Source of the DNA: Micromonospora pallida
GTDB lineage: Bacteria; Actinomycetota; Actinomycetes; Mycobacteriales; Micromonosporaceae
Direction of reading: 5' to 3'
Assembly: GCF_900090325.1 (NCBI RefSeq)
Contig: NZ_FMHW01000002.1
Location: forward strand, 3,038,001 to 3,102,000
Length of the DNA: 64,000 nt
The notes beneath the pieces are model-generated. The model was given only the letters and a program-made list of their open reading frames with translations, searched no databases and was not told where the DNA came from. This document shows, piece after piece, positions 37,254 to 46,852 of this stretch. The position numbers were made by a program, and so were the translations under genes. The first letter of the stretch is position 1. Every line of letters starts with the position of its first letter.

Positions 37254-37289
37254 GCCTCGGCAGCGGGCCGGGCGGCCCGCTGCCGAGGC
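37254..37289. terminator. Terminator after the FG-GAP protease gene
   Basis: GCCTCGGCAGCGGGCC (37254-37269) pairs perfectly with GGCCCGCTGCCGAGGC (37274-37289) over a 4-nt loop, 5 bp past the stop. Nothing else is seen up to the MMPL stop at 37462. Confidence 0.88.
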
Positions 37290-37461
37290 GTACCAGGGTG
37301 GCCTACCGGTCGGCGGTTGGGCGCTGGCGACCACCCGTCGGCCGGCATCACGAAGGTCCTGAGCGGCACGAATGGCATGGGAGAACCGAATTGACGTCCA
37401 CCGGCGCGGCCAGCGCTACCACGCGGCGGACGCCGGGCGTCGGCGCGCCTGTTCCCGCTCG

Positions 37462-39582
37462 TCAGTCCGCGCGGATTCCCCACCGGTTGTAGAGCGGCCG
37501 CAGGGGTCCCGGCACCCACCAGTTGAACCGGCCGAGCAGCCGCATGGTGGCTGGCATCAACAGGGCCCGCACGATGGTGGCGTCCACGACGACGGCGATG
37601 GCCAGTCCGATACCGATGATCTTCACGACCAGTACGCTCGACGTCGCGAACGACACGATCACCACCACCAGCAGCAGGGCCGCGCTGGTGATGATCCGAC
37701 CGGAGCGTTGCAGTCCGACCGCGACCGCCTCGGTGTTGTCACCGATCAGATCGTAGTGCTCACGGATGCGCGAGAGCAGGAACACCTCGTAGTCCATCGA
37801 CAGCCCGAAGGCGACCGCGAAGATCAGGATGGGTTGCACCACGTCGATGTTGCCGGTGGAGGTGAACCGGAGAAGCCCGTCCAGATGGCCGTCCTGGAAG
37901 ATCCACACCACCGCGCCGAACGCCGCGGTCAGGCTCAGCACGTTCATCAGGATCGCCTTGACCGGCAGCACCAGTGAGCCGAAGGAGAAGAACAGCAGCA
38001 GGAAGGTGGTGACCACGACCAGCAGCGCCATCCACGGCAGCCGCTCCGCGAGCATGTCCATCAGGTCGGCGAAGCCGGCGGCGTCACCACCGACCAGTAC
38101 CGTGCCGGCGGGGGGTGGTTCGAGGGCGCGCACGGCGTCGACCAGTTCCCGTCCCTCAGCGGAGATCGGTTCCGCGTCGAACCGTACGGTGATCCGGGCG
38201 GTGTCACCGGCCAGGCCGGTGACGTCCGCGTGCCGGACGCCGGGCAGCGCCGCCACCCGCTCCAGGTAGGCGGCGATCTCCTGCCGGCCGGCGGGCTCGG
38301 TCGCCGGACCGGCCAGCGTCACGATGGCGTCGATCGGCCGGGTGACGCTGTCCGGGAACGACTGCTCGAGGGTGTCCTGCACCTGCCGGCTCGCCGCCGA
38401 GGCGGGTAGCACCCGGGTGTCCAGCCAGCCGTAGGAGATGCGTAGGAACGGCAGACCGAGAACCACGAGCACGGCGATCACCGCGCCTCCGACCAGCACG
38501 GGTCGACGCATCACGGTCCGCGCGATCCGCGCCCACGCGCCGGAGTCCGGATCGGTGGCCGCCGGCCTGCGGCGGCGCTCGCGTAGGCGCGTACCGAGCA
38601 GGGCGAGCATCGCCGCCATCACGGTCAACGAGAAGAACCCGGCCAACAGCACCGCCGTGACCCCACCGACGGCGATGGACCGTAGGAACACCTGCGGGAA
38701 CACGGCCAGGCTGGCCAACGCGAGCGCGACGGTGACCGCGGAGACGACGATCGTCCGGCCGGCGGTGACCATGGTCCGCCGTACCGCCTGCGGCACCGGG
38801 TGCCCTGCGCCGATCTCTTCCCGGAACCGGCTGACCATGAACAGGCTGTAGTCGACGGCCAGGCCGAGTCCGAGCAGCGTGACCACGTTGACCGCGAAAA
38901 TCGAGACGTCGGTGAACTGCGCCAGCAGCCGGAGGCCGGCCATCGAGCCCACGATCGCCAGCACCCCGACCAGCACCGGAAGCAGCGCCGCCAGCACGTT
39001 ACGGAAGATGAGGACCAGCAGCAGGAAGAGGATCGGCAGGGCCATCGCCTCGGCGCGGGTCAGGTCCGCCTTGCTCTGGGTGTTGACGTCGTCGACCAGC
39101 GCCAACGGCCCGCCGACCGTGACGTCGAGTTCCGGGCTGTCCAGGGTGTCCTTGACGGCCAGGTAGTTCGTGAGTCGCTCGTTCTCGGTGGCGCCGGCAA
39201 TCTGCACCACTGCGAACGTCTCCCGGCGATCGGCGCTGACCAGGGCGGGCTCGCTGGCTCGCCAGTAGTCGGTCACGCCTTCGACCCGGTCCGCCGGAAG
39301 CTGGTCGAGGACCTGCTGGGCCGCGGTACGGTACGCGGGCTCCTCGACCGTCCAACGGTCGCTGCCGAAGAGCACCACGACGTCCGCGTCGTTGCGGCCG
39401 AGCCGCTCCCGTTCGACCTCCGCGGCCCGCGAACTCTCGCTCGCCGCGTAGGTGAAGCCGCCGACGGCCAGGTCGTCGAAGGCGTTGGCTCCCCATGCGC
39501 CGGCCGCGGCCAGGAAGACCGTGGCACCGGCGATCACCCACCAACGCACCTGGTGCGCAAACCGGCCAAGGAGGTCCAACAT
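37462..39582 (-). CDS. MMPL/RND family exporter
   Basis: A 706-residue polytopic membrane protein with two copies of a six-helix RND block, each following a large extracytoplasmic loop. Typical motifs: GLGLAVDYSLFMVSRFREE near residue 235 and AVAFGLSMDYEVFLLSRIREHY near residue 610, both MMPL signatures carrying proton-relay residues. These proteins export lipids or lipid-linked metabolites. The AMP-ligase gene lies 95 bp upstream on the same strand, an arrangement reminiscent of FadD-MmpL pairs. ATG at 39582 has GAAGGGA upstream. Confidence 0.9.
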   Translation of the reverse strand: MLDLLGRFAHQVRWWVIAGATVFLAAAGAWGANAFDDLAVGGFTYAASESSRAAEVERERLGRNDADVVVLFGSDRWTVEEPAYRTAAQQVLDQLPADRVEGVTDYWRASEPALVSADRRETFAVVQIAGATENERLTNYLAVKDTLDSPELDVTVGGPLALVDDVNTQSKADLTRAEAMALPILFLLLVLIFRNVLAALLPVLVGVLAIVGSMAGLRLLAQFTDVSIFAVNVVTLLGLGLAVDYSLFMVSRFREEIGAGHPVPQAVRRTMVTAGRTIVVSAVTVALALASLAVFPQVFLRSIAVGGVTAVLLAGFFSLTVMAAMLALLGTRLRERRRRPAATDPDSGAWARIARTVMRRPVLVGGAVIAVLVVLGLPFLRISYGWLDTRVLPASAASRQVQDTLEQSFPDSVTRPIDAIVTLAGPATEPAGRQEIAAYLERVAALPGVRHADVTGLAGDTARITVRFDAEPISAEGRELVDAVRALEPPPAGTVLVGGDAAGFADLMDMLAERLPWMALLVVVTTFLLLFFSFGSLVLPVKAILMNVLSLTAAFGAVVWIFQDGHLDGLLRFTSTGNIDVVQPILIFAVAFGLSMDYEVFLLSRIREHYDLIGDNTEAVAVGLQRSGRIITSAALLLVVVIVSFATSSVLVVKIIGIGLAIAVVVDATIVRALLMPATMRLLGRFNWWVPGPLRPLYNRWGIRAD

Positions 39583-39677
39583 CGCAGTTCCCTTCGGTCG
39601 ACCGCAGCTCTCCCCGACCGGATGCGGCACCGGCGCAACCAGGCCGGCGCCGCATCCGGGTGATCAGAGATCGGCGG

Positions 39678-41402
39678 TCAGGTCCAGCGTCCGATACCGA
39701 TCGCTTCGGCGCCGGAGAGCAGCTGCTCCCGGAGCGCCACCCGGCGGATCTTCCAGGTGCCGGTCCGGGGGAACTCGTCCCACCTGATCTGGATGGGCTC
39801 GGCCATCGGGCTCAGGTCGGCGACCGCACGTTCCCAGTCGGCCTTGTCCAGCGGCATGTCGTCCCTGGTGCTGACCACGGGGACCGGCAGGCCACCGGCG
39901 ACCGGCAGGACGATGACCTCGGTGGTGTAGTCGATCCGGTCGAGGATCAGGTCCTCGAACTCGATGGCGCTGCCGTTGGGGATCCGGTCGATCTCCCGGT
40001 CCACGATCCGGACGGCCCCCCACTTGTTGATGATGCCGAGGTCGCCGGTGCTCCACCAGTTGCCGTTGCACTTCAGGTCGTGTCGATCCTGCTCACCGAC
40101 GTAGGCGAGGCACCGTCCGGGCTGGTCGATCTCGATCATGCCGACCTGGCCGCGCGGGACCTCCTGCCCGGTCTCCGGATTCACCGACCGCATCTTCGCG
40201 TGGAACGGGATGGGCCAGCCGATCAGCTGGGTCGGCGGCGGCCGGTGTCCCCTGCGCCGCACCACGAACCGGAAGAACGGCCGGATGCAGAGCGCCCCGT
40301 TCTCGCTCTGGCTCCAGGACTGGACCCAGATCGGGAAGCGGCGCTTCGTGGCGGCCATGAAGGTGCGGATCGTCCGCGTGTGGATGGCGTCGAAGGAGTT
40401 GACGTACTCACGGACGTTGCTGAACAGCCCGGCGGGGTCCCGGGCCAGCGGCTCCCACGCGAGGTAGATGTTCGGCAGCGCCTCGACCAGCGTCGGCTTG
40501 TGTTCCGCCAGCAGCTCCCGCACCCGGGGCGAGAGCGGGTCGGAGAGGTAGATGATGCGCGGGCCGACCGCGGCCATCGCCAACTGCATCGTGGTGAGCC
40601 GTTCGTGCGTGTACGGGTCGCAGAACGCCACGGTGTCGCTGCGCCGGAGCCCGAACCGGGGCCACCGCTCGGTCTCCACGATCGCCATCGCCCAGATCGA
40701 CTCAGCGGAGTGCATGACCAGCTTCGGCACCCCGGTGGTGCCCGAGGTGTGGGTGATGACCACCGGCTCGCTGAACTCACGCATGTTCGGCTGGACCGGC
40801 GGCGCGTCCTTGAAGTCGTCCAGGTGCAGGACGTCCGGTCGGTCCTCGACCGCGTCGACGCTGATCGTCCGGACGGTGAGGTTCGCGACCACCTCCGGCG
40901 TGATGCCGCACTTGTCGAGGTGCTTCCGGTCGGTCAGCAGGATCGGCCGCTCCAGCCGCTCCAGCATCGGAATCATCGCCTCGGGGCCGTACGACCCGGA
41001 GAACATGCAGGGAATGGCGCCGATCCGGGCGATCGCGCAGCCGAGCACGACGATGTCGAGGTGGTTCGCCTTGAGCACGGCCACCCGGTCCCACGGCCGG
41101 ACGCCGGCCTGGTGCAGCCAGGCCGCTGCCCGGTCGACGAGTTCGGCCCACTGCGTGTAGGTGCGAACCTCGGGTCCGTCCGGGTCGATGTCCGCTGGAC
41201 GGTCGACGATGACCAGTTCGTCCGGGGCGGTCTTCGCCGCCACGTGCCAGGTCTCGCCCATCTTGGAGTGTTTTGGCACGCGCGAGAACGGACTGAGCCG
41301 ACGACGCCACCGGGTGGGCGTGAACTCCGTCAGGAACTTGGGGATGGGCCGCTGCGGCTCGGTGTCGTCGCCGCTGACCGTCGCTCCGGTGGGTGAGACC
41401 AC
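39678..41402 (-). CDS. AMP-dependent synthetase, acyl-CoA ligase-like
   Basis: A 574-residue adenylate-forming enzyme: P-loop-like ITHTSGTTGVPKLV (about 213-226), a central core and the C-terminal hinge region with WWSTGDLG and DREIDRI. It would activate a carboxylic acid as an adenylate, then CoA thioester. No carrier domain is fused. GTG at 41402 is chosen because GGAGGA lies 7 nt upstream; the open frame further upstream contains no plausible start. Position before the MMPL exporter suggests activation of a fatty or other hydrophobic acid destined for export; that is inference. Confidence 0.85.
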   Translation of the reverse strand: MVSPTGATVSGDDTEPQRPIPKFLTEFTPTRWRRRLSPFSRVPKHSKMGETWHVAAKTAPDELVIVDRPADIDPDGPEVRTYTQWAELVDRAAAWLHQAGVRPWDRVAVLKANHLDIVVLGCAIARIGAIPCMFSGSYGPEAMIPMLERLERPILLTDRKHLDKCGITPEVVANLTVRTISVDAVEDRPDVLHLDDFKDAPPVQPNMREFSEPVVITHTSGTTGVPKLVMHSAESIWAMAIVETERWPRFGLRRSDTVAFCDPYTHERLTTMQLAMAAVGPRIIYLSDPLSPRVRELLAEHKPTLVEALPNIYLAWEPLARDPAGLFSNVREYVNSFDAIHTRTIRTFMAATKRRFPIWVQSWSQSENGALCIRPFFRFVVRRRGHRPPPTQLIGWPIPFHAKMRSVNPETGQEVPRGQVGMIEIDQPGRCLAYVGEQDRHDLKCNGNWWSTGDLGIINKWGAVRIVDREIDRIPNGSAIEFEDLILDRIDYTTEVIVLPVAGGLPVPVVSTRDDMPLDKADWERAVADLSPMAEPIQIRWDEFPRTGTWKIRRVALREQLLSGAEAIGIGRWT

Positions 41403-41721
41403 CAGCGGGTCCTCCGTTCTCGGGGTACGGGAGGTCGGCTGATGATAGGCATCATCGGCCGCCGAAATGATCCGGTAACCATATCGACATCGCTCTGCCC
41501 AGGCCATGCCCGGACGGATGACAATCCGGCTCCGATGTGGCCACCCCTCACCAGGGCCGCCATTGTGGAGCACAGCCCGCGTAGAAGCCTGCCCGCAGTC
41601 GGGCAGCGCTCGGCGGTTCGGGACGGGAACCCGACCAAGATATACCCACCACAGTGGCCAGGAAGTTCTCATTGCCAGGTGCCGGGCCGTCGCCCGGCGC
41701 CTGCGACGAGGAGGCCTGTGG
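41403..41721. other. Non-coding divergent region between AMP-ligase and S1E protease genes
   Basis: No credible gene in 319 bp. It holds a short inverted repeat, GATGAT/ATCATC at 41441-41456, whose minus strand offers a -10-like TATCAT facing the ligase, and an AT-rich patch near 41640 that may contain the protease promoter. Confidence 0.4.
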
Positions 41722-43449
41722 GTGCGAAGGATCGGGGTGGGGTGGCTGGCGGCGTTGAGCGTCGCGGGCACGATGCTGGTGGGCGCGCCGGCAGCGGCGC
41801 AGCCGGTGCCGGACGGCCCGGCGCTGGAGCGGATGAAGGTCCGGTTTGACCAGGCCACGATTGTGCCGGCCGAGGTGACCGGATGGCACACCGACGTGGA
41901 CGGTCGGACACTGGTGGTCGAGGTGCTGCCGGGTGGAGCCGCGGCGGCCCGGCGGTTCGCCGAGGCCAACGGGGCACCGGAGAACACGGTGCGCGTCGTC
42001 GAGGCCGCCGGGCGCCCGCAGCAGCAGTCCGACCGGCTGGCCGGCGGCAACGGATACGTGATCGGCGGGACGGCGGGCTGCACGACCGGGTTCGCCGTGA
42101 CGGAGAACATCAGTGGGGACGCCGGGTTCCTCACCGCCGGGCACTGCGCTCTCGAAACGCCCCCCGGGGCGCTCACCGCGCAGGGCCGGCCGCTCGGGGT
42201 CTGGGGCGGCTACTCCTTCCCGTACGCCGACATGGCCTGGGTGCGTACGTACGCCGACTGGCGTCCGACCGCCGAGGTGCTCGGCCTCGGCCCGGTCAAC
42301 GGCGACGAGCCCGCCGCCGAGGGCACCACGGTCTGCCGTAGCGGCGCCACGACCGGCGTGCAGTGCGGGACCATCCTGACCAAGAACGCCACCATCGTGT
42401 ACCACGGCCGGAACGGCGGCCCGGACAAGGTGGTCACCGGCCTGACGGTGACCGACGCCTGCTCCGGACCGGGCGACTCCGGTGGCCCCTACGTCGCCGG
42501 TGACCAGGCCCAGGGTGTGCTCTCCGGTGGCAAGGAGCTCCCCTGCAGCGACGAGGACTACCGGTCGTACTTCCAGCCGATCCGACCGATCCTGCACACC
42601 TTCGGCCTCACCCTGACCCGCTACTGGCAGGGCTGGACCGAGGTACCCGGCGGCCAGCTCGTCACCTCGAGCCCGGCGGTGACCACCTTCTCCTCCGGCG
42701 AGCACGTCTTCGCCCGCCGCGCCGACGGCCAGATCATCTACACCGTCCGCACGGGCACTCAGTGGTCGGGCTGGTTCCCGGTGCCCGGTGGCCGCACCAC
42801 CCCCAGCGCACCGGCGGTCGCCGTCCACAACAACATGCTGTACCTCTTCGTACGCGACGACGCCGGCCGGATCCACGTCAACACGTCCACCCGCACGGCC
42901 TGGTCCGGCTGGACCGAGGTGCCGGGCGGCGGCACCAGCCCGAGCGCCCCCACCGCCGCGGTCGTCAACGGCGAACTGCACCTGATCGTGCGGGCCGGAA
43001 ACGACAAGCTCGTCGAGAACGTCCACACCGCCACCGGCTGGTCCGGCTGGACCGTGCTGCCGGGCAACGGCGCCACCCCCGACGCGCCCGCCGTGACCGA
43101 GCTCAACGGCACGCTGCGCCTGGCCGTGCACGCCACCGACGGCCGTATCTACCTGAACACGTACGCGGCCGGCGCCTGGGCCGGCTGGGTCCCGGTGACC
43201 GGCAACGGCTGGACCGCCAGCCCGCTCGGCCTCACCAGTTACGACGGCCTGCTGCGCATGTTCGCCCGGGGCGGCAACGACCAGGTATATGCCATCGCCT
43301 CCGCCGGCACCAGTTTCAACCAATGGACGGAGCTGTCCGGCAACCGCACGACCCTGAGCGGCCCGGCGGCCAACATCTACGACGGCGACCTGCACCTGTT
43401 CGTCCGCGGGCTGGACAACAGGGTGTACGTCAACACCGGCCGAGCGTGA
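41722..43449 (+). CDS. Secreted streptogrisin-like S1 protease with C-terminal beta-propeller
   Basis: A 575-residue exported protein: signal peptide (about 1-27, ending APAAA), a short propeptide-like segment, then a chymotrypsin-fold domain of the alpha-lytic/streptogrisin type (GYVIGGTAGCTTGFAV, His in LTAGHCA, Asp in YADMAWVR, Ser in GPGDSGGPYVAG). From about residue 305 follow repeated WSGW..VPG units (at least six) of a PLL-like lectin propeller, probably a substrate- or cell-wall-binding module. GTG at 41722 has GAGGAGG 7 nt upstream. It is divergent from the AMP-ligase. Confidence 0.87.
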   Translation: MRRIGVGWLAALSVAGTMLVGAPAAAQPVPDGPALERMKVRFDQATIVPAEVTGWHTDVDGRTLVVEVLPGGAAAARRFAEANGAPENTVRVVEAAGRPQQQSDRLAGGNGYVIGGTAGCTTGFAVTENISGDAGFLTAGHCALETPPGALTAQGRPLGVWGGYSFPYADMAWVRTYADWRPTAEVLGLGPVNGDEPAAEGTTVCRSGATTGVQCGTILTKNATIVYHGRNGGPDKVVTGLTVTDACSGPGDSGGPYVAGDQAQGVLSGGKELPCSDEDYRSYFQPIRPILHTFGLTLTRYWQGWTEVPGGQLVTSSPAVTTFSSGEHVFARRADGQIIYTVRTGTQWSGWFPVPGGRTTPSAPAVAVHNNMLYLFVRDDAGRIHVNTSTRTAWSGWTEVPGGGTSPSAPTAAVVNGELHLIVRAGNDKLVENVHTATGWSGWTVLPGNGATPDAPAVTELNGTLRLAVHATDGRIYLNTYAAGAWAGWVPVTGNGWTASPLGLTSYDGLLRMFARGGNDQVYAIASAGTSFNQWTELSGNRTTLSGPAANIYDGDLHLFVRGLDNRVYVNTGRA

Positions 43450-43515
43450 CCCCAGGGTGCGGCGGCACCCGGTCGTCGGCAGGTGAGCGGGCGGTGTGAC
43501 GGGGAAAGCAGCCGG

Positions 43516-44622
43516 ATGCCCGACCTGACCCTCTTCCTCGGCGGCGACGTGATGACCGGCCGGGGCGTGGACGCGATCCTGCCCACCCCCGGCCCGCCCG
43601 AGCTGCGCGAACGGGCGGTACGGGACGCCCGCGACTACGTCGACCTCGCCCAGGCCGCCAACGGGCCGATCCCCCGCCCGGCGCCCCCGGCCTGGCCCTG
43701 GGGCGAGGCGCTCGACCTGCTCGACGACGTCCGCCCGGACGTACGGGTCGTCAACCTGGAGACCGCGGTGACCGGCCGGGGCACGCACGCACCGGCCAAG
43801 GCGATCCACTACCGGATGCACCCGGGGAACCTGGCCTGCCTCACCGCAGCCCGGCTCGACGTCTGCGCGTTGGCCAACAACCACGTCCTCGACTTCGGCC
43901 CGGTGGGGCTGACCGACACCCTCGACGCGCTGGCCGGCGCCGCCATCGCCACCGCCGGCGCGGGGCGGGACGCGGCGTCGGCCGGCGGCCCCACCCGGGT
44001 CCCGCTCGGCCAGGACCGGGACCTGCTCGTCTGGTCGGTGGCGGCGCCGTCCAGCGGCGTGCCCTCGTCCTGGGCGGCCACCGCCGGCACGCCCGGGGTG
44101 GCGTACCTGCCGGAGGTCTCGGCCGCCTCGGCGGACGCGCTGGCCGGGCGGATCGCCGCCGTGGCCGGGCCGGGCGACCGGGTGCTGGTCTCCGTGCACT
44201 GGGGCACCAACTGGGGGTACGACGTGCCGCCAGAACACGTCGACTTCGCCCACCGGCTGGTCGACGCCGGCGTGGACGTGGTGCACGGTCACTCGTCGCA
44301 CCACCCCCGACCGGTGGAGGTGTACCGCGACCGGTTGGTCCTCTACGGCTGCGGCGACCTGATCGACGACTACGAGGGGATCGCCGGGCAGGAGGAGTAC
44401 CGGCCACACCTACGGCTGCTGTGGCTGCCCACCCTCGATGCGGCCACCGGCGTGCTGCGGCGACTGCGGGCCGCCCCGATGCGGATGCGCCGGATGCGGT
44501 TGGCACGGGCCGCGCCGGACGAGACCCGCTGGTTGGCCGAGCTGCTCGACGGCTTCGGTCCGCCGTTCGCCCCCGGGTTCGCCGTCGCGTCCGACGGACT
44601 GCTGACCCTGCGCCCACACTGA
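43516..44622 (+). CDS. CapA-family metallophosphoesterase-like protein
   Basis: A 368-residue protein of the CapA/PgsA family (calcineurin-like fold): metal-binding motifs GGDVMTGRG, VNLETAVT, ALANNHVLDFG, SVHWGTNWGY and VVHGHSSHHPRPVEVY. The family was named for poly-gamma-glutamate synthesis but many members stand alone with unknown roles, as here. There is no signal peptide. ATG at 43516 is preferred; an in-frame GTG at 43483 would add 11 residues of poor sequence. No poly-glutamate synthase genes are nearby. Confidence 0.85.
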   Translation: MPDLTLFLGGDVMTGRGVDAILPTPGPPELRERAVRDARDYVDLAQAANGPIPRPAPPAWPWGEALDLLDDVRPDVRVVNLETAVTGRGTHAPAKAIHYRMHPGNLACLTAARLDVCALANNHVLDFGPVGLTDTLDALAGAAIATAGAGRDAASAGGPTRVPLGQDRDLLVWSVAAPSSGVPSSWAATAGTPGVAYLPEVSAASADALAGRIAAVAGPGDRVLVSVHWGTNWGYDVPPEHVDFAHRLVDAGVDVVHGHSSHHPRPVEVYRDRLVLYGCGDLIDDYEGIAGQEEYRPHLRLLWLPTLDAATGVLRRLRAAPMRMRRMRLARAAPDETRWLAELLDGFGPPFAPGFAVASDGLLTLRPH

Positions 44623-44755
44623 TCGTTTACTCGCGCTGACCGTGTGTTCACCCTGGTCAGGAGGCCCAACGGCCAGGCCGGGCCGGATCGTGGCCCACGC
44701 CACCTTCGGCCGGGGCGGCGACGGCACCACAACGAGACGGACGCACCATAGATAC

Positions 44756-45418
44756 ATGACGCATCCCTCCCCCTCGGGTCGAACGGTCGCGCCCTCGGCC
44801 GCCGACCGCGCCTACCAGTACCTCAAGCGCGCGATCCTCGAGCAGATCCACCCGGGCGGGTCGCTGGTCAGCGAGGGAGAGATCGCCGAGGCCACCGGGG
44901 TCTCCCGTACCCCGGTCCGGGAGGCGCTGCTGCGTTTGGAGGCCGAGGGAATGGTCCGGCTCTATCCGAAGCGGGGCGCGCTGATCCGGCCGGTCTCCGC
45001 CCGGGAGATGACCGACGTGATCGAGGCGCGACGGCTGGTCGAGTTGCACGCCGCCGAGCGGATCTGGCCCCGGCGCGCGGAGCTGCGGGCCGACCTCGCC
45101 GCCCGGCTGGCCGAGATGCGCGACGCGTACGCGGCCGGCGATCTGACCGCGCTGACGCAGGCCGACCGGGCGTTCCACGCCACGGTCGTGGAGGCGGCCG
45201 GCAACGAGATCCTCGCCGAGCTGTACCAGCGGCTGCGCGACCGGCAGTTGCTGATGGGAGAGGCCTTCTTCCGACTCTCCCCCGGCCGGGCCGAGAAGGC
45301 GATCGCCGAGCACACCGACCAGCTCGCCGCGCTCGACTCCGACGATCCCCAGCGGTGGCTCGCCGCCGTCGCCACGCACATCGACCAGGTCGCAGACGTG
45401 CTGCGAACACTGCGGTGA
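44756..45418 (+). CDS. GntR family regulator, FadR type
   Basis: A 220-residue FadR-type regulator: helix-turn-helix GEIAEATGVSRTPVREALLRLEAEGMV (about 44-70), then an FCD domain with DRAFHATVVEAAGN and terminal EHTDQL and THIDQV metal-ligand histidines. ATG at 44756 is chosen because the upstream open frame is not protein-like. Its stop overlaps the start of the MFS transporter (GTGA), so it probably controls that transporter. Confidence 0.88.
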   Translation: MTHPSPSGRTVAPSAADRAYQYLKRAILEQIHPGGSLVSEGEIAEATGVSRTPVREALLRLEAEGMVRLYPKRGALIRPVSAREMTDVIEARRLVELHAAERIWPRRAELRADLAARLAEMRDAYAAGDLTALTQADRAFHATVVEAAGNEILAELYQRLRDRQLLMGEAFFRLSPGRAEKAIAEHTDQLAALDSDDPQRWLAAVATHIDQVADVLRTLR

Positions 45419-46731
45419 GCACACCGAGCACACCGAGCACACCGAGCGCTTCGGTCGCCCCGCGTCGGTCGGCGGCCGGCCTGGTCTGGGGCGTGGCGGT
45501 GACCGCGTACGTCGCCGCCGTGTTCCACCGCAGCTCGCTCGGCGTCACCGGCGTCGACGCGGCGCACCGCTTCGACATCAGCGCCTCGGCGCTGGCCACG
45601 TTCTCCATCGCCCAGCTCGCCGTGTACGCGGCGATGCAGATCCCGGTCGGCGTACTGCTCGACCGGTTCGGGTCCCGGCGACTGCTGATCGTCGGCGGCA
45701 CGCTGATGGTCGTCGGTCAGTTGGGTTTCGCCCTCGCCACCGACGTGCCGCTCGCGATCGCCGCCCGGGTGCTGATCGGGCTCGGCGACGCGATGACCTT
45801 CATCAGCGTGCTGCGGATCGTGTCGCTGTGGTTCCCGGGGCGGCGCTACCCGATGATGACCCAGCTCACCGGCATGATCGGCCAGCTCGGGGCGATCCTC
45901 GGCGCCGTACCGCTGGTGGCCCTGCTGCACCGGGCGGGCTGGACCCCCGCGTTCGTCACCCTGGCGGCGGTGGGGGCGACGGTGCTGCTGATGGTCGTCG
46001 TCGCCGTCCGGGACACCCCCGGCGGGGAGGTCACGGCCGGCGCGGTGTCCACCCTCGTCGAGGTCCGGCGGAAACTCGCCGACGCGTGGGCTCAGCCGGG
46101 CACCCGACTGGGGCTCTGGACGCACTTCGTCACCCAGTTCTCCGGCTCCGTGTTCGGCCTGCTCTGGGGGTATCCGTTCCTGGTGCAGGGGCAGGGGCTC
46201 AGCCCGACCGCGGCGGCGTTGCTGATCACCCTGATGACCGTCGCCATGCTGGTGACCGGGCCGGTCGTCGCGCATTTCTGCGCCCGGCACCCGTTCCACC
46301 GCTCGGCGTTGGTGTTCGCGATCACCGGGGCCACCGCCGTGGTCTGGAGCGTCGTGCTCGCCTGGCCGGGGCGCGCGCCGGGCTGGCTGCTGGTCACGCT
46401 GGTGGTGGTGCTGGGGGTCAATGGACCGGGCTCCCTCATCGGGTTCGACTACGCGCGCAGCTTCAACCCGATCACCCGGATCGGCAGCGCCACCGGCGTC
46501 GTCAACGTCGGTGGTTTCGTCGCCTCGATCATGCTGGTGCTGGCCGTCGGCGTGGTGCTCGACCTGGCCACCCCGGCAGACCGGGACGCCCCGGACCTGA
46601 CCGCGTTCCGGTGGGCCTTCGCCGTGCAGTACGTCCTCTGGGCGCTCGGCGCGGTCCAGGTGCTGCGCTACCGCAACGCCGCCCGCCGACACATCACTGC
46701 CCACGCCAAGGCTGCTGAGGCCCCCGCCTGA
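45415..46731 (+). CDS. Major facilitator superfamily transporter
   Basis: A 438-residue permease with 12 predicted membrane helices and the MFS loop motif VLLDRFGSRRLLIVGG between helices 2 and 3. The N-terminal tail reads STPSTPSTPS from a 9-bp microsatellite. GTG at 45415 overlaps the stop of the GntR gene (GTGA). The substrate is unknown; organic-acid or metabolite MFS carriers often pair with FadR-type regulators. Confidence 0.88.
   Translation: MSTPSTPSTPSASVAPRRSAAGLVWGVAVTAYVAAVFHRSSLGVTGVDAAHRFDISASALATFSIAQLAVYAAMQIPVGVLLDRFGSRRLLIVGGTLMVVGQLGFALATDVPLAIAARVLIGLGDAMTFISVLRIVSLWFPGRRYPMMTQLTGMIGQLGAILGAVPLVALLHRAGWTPAFVTLAAVGATVLLMVVVAVRDTPGGEVTAGAVSTLVEVRRKLADAWAQPGTRLGLWTHFVTQFSGSVFGLLWGYPFLVQGQGLSPTAAALLITLMTVAMLVTGPVVAHFCARHPFHRSALVFAITGATAVVWSVVLAWPGRAPGWLLVTLVVVLGVNGPGSLIGFDYARSFNPITRIGSATGVVNVGGFVASIMLVLAVGVVLDLATPADRDAPDLTAFRWAFAVQYVLWALGAVQVLRYRNAARRHITAHAKAAEAPA
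45418..45444 (+). repeat. 9-bp microsatellite at the MFS gene start
   Basis: AGCACACCG occurs three times in a row, encoding Ser-Thr-Pro units immediately after the start codon. Confidence 0.9.
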
Positions 46732-46768
46732 CCGCCTCCCCCTCCCCACCCCGCCGCCCCACACCGAT

Positions 46769-46824
46769 GATCAAGAAGTTCGCGTCAGCCGCCGTCGGCG
46801 TGTCGCGACGCGAACTTCCTGATC
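46769..46824. terminator. Large inverted repeat acting as bidirectional terminator
   Basis: GATCAAGAAGTTCGCGTC (46769-46786) and GACGCGAACTTCCTGATC (46807-46824) pair over 17 of 18 positions with a 20-nt spacer, between two converging genes. The sequence looks like a dispersed actinobacterial repeat. Confidence 0.75.
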
Positions 46825-46852
46825 GACCGAGCGGCGGGGGTGGTGGGGTGGG

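Noticed and set aside
41548..44409. A 953-codon open frame antisense to the S1E protease and CapA-like genes
   Set aside because: It is a shadow of high third-position GC. The opposite strand carries clear signal peptide, catalytic triad and propeller motifs, while this frame is compositionally arbitrary.
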